DNA from: Apiosordaria backusii
Lineage: Eukaryota > Ascomycota > Sordariomycetes > Sordariales > Lasiosphaeriaceae
NCBI GenBank assembly: GCA_030549205.1
Contig: JAUKTV010000036.1
Location: 1-14,471 of the forward strand
Length of the DNA stretch: 14,471 nucleotides
Direction of reading: 5' to 3'
Part shown: positions 9,283 through 14,471 of the stretch, piece after piece
How positions within the stretch are numbered: position 1 is the first letter of the stretch
Layout of the letters: every line of letters begins with the position of its first letter
Made by a program: the position numbers and the translations under genes
The notes under the pieces: generated by a model
Database searches by the model: none
What the model saw: only the letters and a program-made list of their open reading frames with translations
Told to the model about the DNA's origin: nothing

Positions 9283-12200
9283 TTAAAAGGGTTTAGAAAG
9301 ATTTAATAGTAAGATAAAAGTATTAAATAGTACTATAGGTAAGGCTTTAATAAGGCTATTAGTAAGTATCTTCTTTATAAAGAGGTAGGTTATAGTAATA
9401 ACTTTAGTAAATATAGCTTCTTTAATTTCTTAAAATCAAATTAAAGTATATTTAATTTAACGATTATATTTATTATTATAAGTAATAGTAATAAAGCTTT
9501 TATTATTATATAATAGGAAGGTAGGGCCTATAATAAGTTTAGAAATTTCCTAAAAAATACCTTTAAATTATATAGCTTCTTTAAAGCCTTTAATAAGCTT
9601 AGTATATTTAGCCTTTAAAGTATTAAAGGATATAGTAAATACTTTTTTAGATTTTCAATTAATAGGTTCTTTAATTAAAGTAAATAGCTAACTGTAAATA
9701 GATTTAGCACTTTCTTTACATTTAACTTAGTTACTATTAATAAAGCTAATAGGCTTTAAGTTACTATTAAAGCTATAATTAATAGTACTGTAAATATTAA
9801 AATAGAAATAGGAAAGTAGTAATTTTATAGCTTTTAAGTAAATATTAGTAGGCTATATTAAGTATTGTAAGAGCTATTAAATATTAAAGGCTATATTAAA
9901 TTTAATTTAAACTATAGTATATATTAAAGTACTAATTAATTATCGATATAGGTATTAATTAAAGAGGCTTATAGAGGTTTTAAGCCTATTGCCTTTATCT
10001 GTAATTCCAGGGCTTAGTAAAAGGGGAGTTAACTTAATATTAATTCTAAAGTACTTAACTGCCTTTATAATATAGGAATTTTCGTAAATTTAAAGGTACT
10101 ATTAAAGCCTATTGTATTTAATTTAAATACTAAGGAAATAGCAGGTAGGACTTAAATCTTCGATATTATAATACTTCCCTATAATATTCTTTAAAGTTTA
10201 AAGCTATAAAGGCTTAAGGCCTATAATTAAATAGTCATTAATATAATTAATAATAAAGATTTTATAGTTTAAGTGAAAATAGATAGCTATATTAAAAATA
10301 AAAGCCCTAAAACTTAAAGCTTAAGTTATTATAAAGACCTTTTATTATTAAAAGTAAGAAGCCTATTTTAAACTATATAAGGATTTCTTTAATAGAATAA
10401 TTTAGTCCTTAATAGGGTTCTATCCAGTTACTTTTAATAGTATTATAATATTAATACTATTATAAATAAACTTAAATAGTCTTTATAGAATTTCAATATA
10501 GATATTAAAATCAGTCTTTAAGTTTAAAAAGGTTTCTATAAAGTCTACTTACTTTAAATCCCAGTTAAATATAGCTGTAAAGGCCAGTATAATTCTTTAA
10601 GTTAAAGGCCTTATAATGGAAGTATAGGTCTATTTAAAGTCGATTTTAAAGGCCTATTAAAAACCTTAAGTAACTAATTAGGCTTTAAACTTTACTATAA
10701 TACCTTATAAATTCTTTTTATCTTTAAAAACCTAACGGTTTATAATAGGCTTTTTTTTAACTTAAGATCAGTAGATAAAAGAAAAGGTCTTAATAATAAG
10801 AAGTTAATGTAATTTAATAAAGATAGTTTATAACTATTGCTTTTTTTTAAGATATTTTAAGGTTTATTTAAAGGTATTAGGCTTTAAGGCCTTTATAAAA
10901 TAGTACTTTTTATAATAAGAAATTAAGTAAAAAATAAGCTTACTATAATTTATATTATCTATAGGTATAAATTCTTTATATTACTTCTATAAGGTTTAAA
11001 ATAGAAGGATTTTAATAATAATAGAAGGTACTATAAGTATTGGAATTATAGACTTAAGTAGCGGTTAAATAGATAATATAGAGGATAATTTAAGTATTAG
11101 AAAATTAAGAATTAGTAGAATAATGGGACTATAAATAGAGGGTTTAAAAAGTTAAATAATAGTATCTTTCTTTAACTTATTAAAGTAGTTAAGGACCTTT
11201 AAAAGACGTATAGAGCTTAAAAGACCTATAATCTAAATTAATAGGTCCTTATAGAACTTAATAAAGCTAGTTTTAATAACTTTATTTAAGTTTAAGTAAA
11301 TTAAGTAGGTTTAATAACTTAAAATAACTATAAGTCTTTCTTTAATTTCTTATAGGGTAAGCTTAAGACCTATAGTTCGATCTTTAATAAAGATATATAC
11401 TATAATCTTAATACCTATAGCCTTATAGTTTAAAAGGTTTAATTAATATAATATTTAAAAGGGCAATAGTTTATTATAAAAGGCTTAATAAAGTATAAGA
11501 TCTTTAAAGTTTTAAGCTATATAGTTAAGAATTTCTACTATAGGAATGGTTATATATCTTTAAAGAATAATAAGGAGGTTTAAAATTAAAATAGTAGCCT
11601 TAAAATAGTTTAAAATGACTTTAATAAAGTACTTAGTTAGGCTATTTTAATTGCAAGTTCTAAGGCTTAATATACTAAAGCCAATATCCTTTTTAATAAA
11701 GTAAATACTTAAAGAAAGGACTTCTTTTTCCTTATTATAATAAAAGTAAGTAAGGTATTATTGGAAGGTATTATTTAGGCTTTTAAATAGTAAATAAAGT
11801 GCTATAATAATATTATCTTTAATAATTAATAGCTTAAGAAATTAGAAATAGGTCTTTTAATTTATTATAATTAAACTATAAGGTTTTTTTAATAGTAGAA
11901 TAGGCTTAATAGTAATAATGTCCTTTTTTAAACAGTTTAAAGTAAAAGGAAGGTCTTAAATAAGATTCTTAAAAGGCCTTTAAAGGATTTTTATAGTATT
12001 ATAGTTTTTATAAACTAAATCCTTAAGCCTAACCTTTTATAAATTAAGTATACCTTTAATAATAAAAGAGGTCTTCTTTAAAAGGTTAAGACCTATATAC
12101 TTAAGCTATATATATTAAAAGATAGTTAATTAAATTAAGGTTAATAAAGGCTTATTAAAATCCTTAAAAGACCTATCTTCTTTTAAAAAGTTAAGAGCTT

Positions 12201-13602
12201 TAAAGGAGCCTTTTTTTAAAATTTTAAAAGCTTTAAAGGCTTTAAAGAAAGTAAAGTAATTACTAAAGTACTATTAGTAGGATATTTTTAATTAAGGTTA
12301 GCCTTTAAAGTTAAGATAAAACCCTAATCTTTTAAAATTTAAAAAGGCAATAAGATTGCAATTACTATTGGTAAGCTTTTAACTATATAGGGCTTTTTTA
12401 ATACTATATAAATAGTCTTTATTAATAATATTTAATAAAAAAGTAAGAATAAAAAAGGTTTTAATAAAGCTAATAGTTAAAAAATAAGCCTTATTATTAT
12501 AGGTTTTAATAAAGAATTGGACTTTTATAATACCTTTATTAATAATTCTTATAAGGCTATTTTCTATAATTAAAGGCTTAACCTTTACTTTAATAAAGTT
12601 AGTAAAAAGGTTTTTATTATTGTAAATATAAACTATAGACTTAATGTTAAAAAGTTAGGCTTCTTTTAAAGCTAAGTTAATATATTTAATTAAGTTAATA
12701 GATATAGAAGGTAGGACTTTAAAAAGTAAAGATACTATAAACTTAATAAAGCTATAGTATTTATAAAGTATAGTTAGCTTTAAAGGTTTAATATTATAAA
12801 AGCTTATATTAAAGTTAAAGCTTACTATAAAAGAAATTTCTTTAGAATTTTTAAAGTCTTTAGTATCCTTTTTTTTTTTTTCTTTCTTTTTCTTTTTTTT
12901 CTTTTTAATAAGCCTAAGCTCTATAGGGTTTTTTATAAAAGTATTTAAAGCCTTTAAGGCTTTAAAATCCTTAATAGAAGTAGTATAAGAATAAAGTATA
13001 GAAAGGGTTTAAGTAATTATAGTATTGGAAATATAGGTCTTAATTAAAAGCTTCCTTTATAAAAATTCTAATATAGGATAGTAAGAATAGCCGAAATTAT
13101 ACTTATTTTAGTAAATTAAAGCTTTAAAGTGCTTATATTATAATAGAAAACTACCTTTTAATAAGTTTAAGTAATAATTAACTTAATTAATAAGCTAAAT
13201 TGTAATATTTAAGTTTTAAAGCCTTATAATAAAAGTATTAAACTTAGTATTATATTTAACTACTTTTAATAAACTATTGAATTTAATAGTATAGTAAGCC
13301 TTATAAAGCTTATTTTAAAGGATAGCTTAAGTAAAGGTATATTAAGTTTATAATCGTTAAAAAAGTGTTATTAAGGAGTTTTTAACTTTAATAGTAAGTA
13401 GTAAGCTTACCTATAGGATATTTTAAATAGTAAAAAGAAGGAAGGCTTTTAAGTTATCGTTTAGTAAATTAATAATTAACTTAGGCTTATTTATAAACTT
13501 AAAAAGGCCTAAAACCTTTATTTAAATAGTAAAGTCTAGTATTAAAAGTACTAGTTTTTAGGATTTAAAAGCTTTTGTTTTTTAATAAAGTAAAGGACTT
13601 AT
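9283..13602 (-). pseudogene. gag-pol: Copia Gag-Pol polyprotein, unit B: one phase of ~1440 codons with RIP stops
   Basis: Single minus-strand phase (4320 nt, close to the ~1400 residues usual for copia), interrupted only by TAA/TAG and a few TGA codons at expected Gln/Trp sites. Start: ATA 13600-13602, likely relic ATG, 21 codons before LDFTI. Capsid-like region ~22-230; lysine-rich run ~233-245. Protease site 317-321 reads L-F-N-I-K where L-F-D-T-G is expected, then NNKNLF. Integrase: D561 retained, the second Asp is N623 (NKEKE) and the Glu is K657. A post-integrase part with EDRT-like KDRTIGLKLT follows. Reverse transcriptase: VKFKA, then FIETFLNLKTDFNIYI, KSLYSLK, and Y-I-N-D at 1120-1123 (10234-10245) for YVDD, then GLKPL. 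RNase H: the acidic motif reads N-S-N (from 1289), TEAEY reads LKAKY (1329-1333), and N-x-K-S-K-K is visible. It ends ALPIV...LSKPF with a stop at 9283-9285. All enzymes are dead by substitution. Confidence 0.9.
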
Positions 13603-14280
13603 TTATTAAGATCCTTTATTAAAAGTATAGTAGTCTTTTAAGCAGTTTAATTTAAAGAGGGTGCTATAATAAGTATAGTAATAAAGGCTAATAGACCTAT
13701 ATAAGTTAAAGTAATTAAAGATAAGGATAGTATAGGTAAGTTTATAGAAGGTTTAAAAAAAGACTTAAAGGACTTAAAGTAATATATTTTAATAAAAGGT
13801 AAGTATTGAAATTGTTAATATAAGTATTAACTTAGTTAATTTTAATACTTAAAGCTTCAATTTAATTAGTAAAACCTACTATAGTAACCTTAATCTTACT
13901 ATTAAAGGTAATTATAAGGTTATTTTATAGCTATTAGAAGTACTAAGTAAAGTTAAAGCCTTTAAAGAGGTTAAAAGTCAATAGAAGGTTAAAGGTCTTT
14001 AAAGCTTTAAGGCTTATAAGAAGGTTATATATATCTTTATCTTCTATAGTAAAGAAGGTTAAAGGTTTAAAAGGAAAGTAAAAGTATTATTAGAAGTATT
14101 AAAATACTGTTTTTTAGGTCTTTAGTGTTTAAAAGGAAAGTAAAAGTACTATTAAAGTATTAAAATACTATTTTTAAATCTTTAATAGCTTAAAATAAAT
14201 AGGGCTTATAGGATAGGTATTATTATAGAGGTTATAAAATAAAGAAATTTATTTAAGCAATATAAACTTAAGCTTATAAT
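13603..14280 (-). other. 5' leader of copia unit B, with a possible upstream reading frame
   Basis: Interval between the third LTR and the inferred Gag start. Next to the LTR the minus strand reads ATTATAAGCTTAAG, the expected primer-binding position, with no tRNA match I can defend. A 62-bp duplication occupies 14071-14192. From ATA 14045-14047 a phase different from Gag-Pol reads EDKDIYNLLISLKALKTF and continues, with only TAA/TAG interruptions, toward 13600. It contains FKGFNFT and is rich in Asn, Ile and Leu. It resembles no family I recognise. It may be a lost small ORF, or chance in AT-rich DNA. Confidence 0.5.
14071..14192. repeat. 62-bp tandem duplication in the unit B leader
   Basis: Units start at 14071 and 14133 with the shared core AAGGAAAGTAAAAGTA, followed by a T-run and GTCTTTAGTG/ATCTTTAATAG. 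It is the counterpart of 8361-8484. Confidence 0.75.
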
Positions 14281-14471
14281 TATTAAAATAGATATTTTAT
14301 AGGCCTATAGGTATAGACTTATATAGGGAACGGTATAGAATATTAAAAGTAAGAAGGCTTTATTTATAGTATATAATAGTAGTTAAATATTAAAGGAAGG
14401 TAGATTAGAAGTAATGCCCTATATATATAGAAGGTACATATATTAAGCTTATAATAGTATTAATAAATTAG
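14281..14471 (-). repeat. Copia LTR 3 (5' LTR of unit B), partial
   Basis: Begins TATTAAAATAGATATTTTAT like LTR 2 and matches LTRs 1 and 2 for about 120 bp, including GGAAGGTAGATTA. After about 14405 it needs several small gaps to align, so it is more diverged there than LTRs 1 and 2 are from each other. It is cut by the window edge after 191 of an expected ~679 bp. Confidence 0.8.

Larger units (their letters stand above)
2859..14471 (-). mobile_element. Tandem Ty1/copia retrotransposon array with shared LTRs, inserted in a Ty3 gag
   Basis: Three copies of the same terminal sequence begin at 2859, 8573 and 14281, separated by 5714 and 5708 bp. Between them lie two complete internal regions (3538-8572 and 9252-14280), both with Gag-Pol on the minus strand. 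The order is therefore LTR-internal-LTR-internal-LTR, with the middle LTR serving as 5' LTR of unit A and 3' LTR of unit B. The LTR ends are short inverted repeats: TGTTAAGATA at the left end on the plus strand, and TATTAAAATA (RIP form of TGTTAAAATA) at the right end read on the minus strand. A single element with two LTRs would be about 6.4 kb, within the normal copia range. The left junction interrupts a Ty3 gag. Such arrays can arise by LTR-LTR recombination or by insertion of one copy into another's LTR. Both units are inactivated by RIP. Confidence 0.9.

Noticed and set aside
12868..12906. Poly-T/polypyrimidine run as microsatellite or terminator
   Set aside because: It is the complement of in-frame Lys codons of the Gag-Pol linker, and unit A has the same stretch at 7150-7193 with Lys/Glu/Asp codons.
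1..14471. CRISPR array, phage-defence system or biosynthetic operon
   Set aside because: The spaced repeats are LTR and leader duplications, and all recognisable proteins are retrotransposon or transposase relics of a eukaryotic type.

Overview
The window is a graveyard of nested transposable elements from a filamentous ascomycete-type fungal genome. It is extremely AT-rich. Almost every codon expected to be CAA, CAG or TGG reads TAA, TAG or sometimes TGA, and the repeated copies differ mainly by C/T and G/A transitions. This is the signature of repeat-induced point mutation (RIP), known from Pezizomycotina. No intact host gene, tRNA, rRNA or CRISPR array is visible. Species cannot be named from the sequence.

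Layout. (1) Positions 1-305, minus strand: a weak remnant resembling the N-terminal DNA-binding part of a pogo/Fot-type transposase, running off the left edge. (2) 306-2049: no recognisable gene, with a few less-mutated GC-richer patches and two-and-a-half telomere-type TTAGGG repeats. It probably includes the 5' LTR and leader of the next element. (3) 2050-2858, plus strand: the gag of a Ty3 (gypsy/Metaviridae-type) retrotransposon, readable in one frame apart from RIP stops, cut off abruptly at 2858. (4) 2859 to the end, minus strand: a tandem array of a Ty1/copia (Pseudoviridae-type) element in the order LTR (2859-3537), internal region A (3538-8572), shared LTR (8573-9251), internal region B (9252-14280), partial LTR (14281-14471, cut by the window edge). 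The two complete LTRs are each 679 bp, and the repeat period is about 5.71 kb.

Each copia internal region encodes one Gag-Pol polyprotein (capsid, lysine-rich linker, protease, integrase, reverse transcriptase, RNase H) that ends about 31 bp before the LTR, next to a polypurine tract. Copy B keeps one uninterrupted phase of about 1440 codons if RIP-type stops are ignored. Copy A carries two extra single bases in A/T runs that shift the frame. In both copies the catalytic residues are largely destroyed.

The history that best fits is this: a Ty3 element was hit by a copia insertion inside gag; the copia element became a tandem two-unit array sharing one LTR; then RIP mutated everything. I found no evidence of a new functional system. 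The interest lies in the nested tandem architecture and in how far the ancestral protein frames can still be read.
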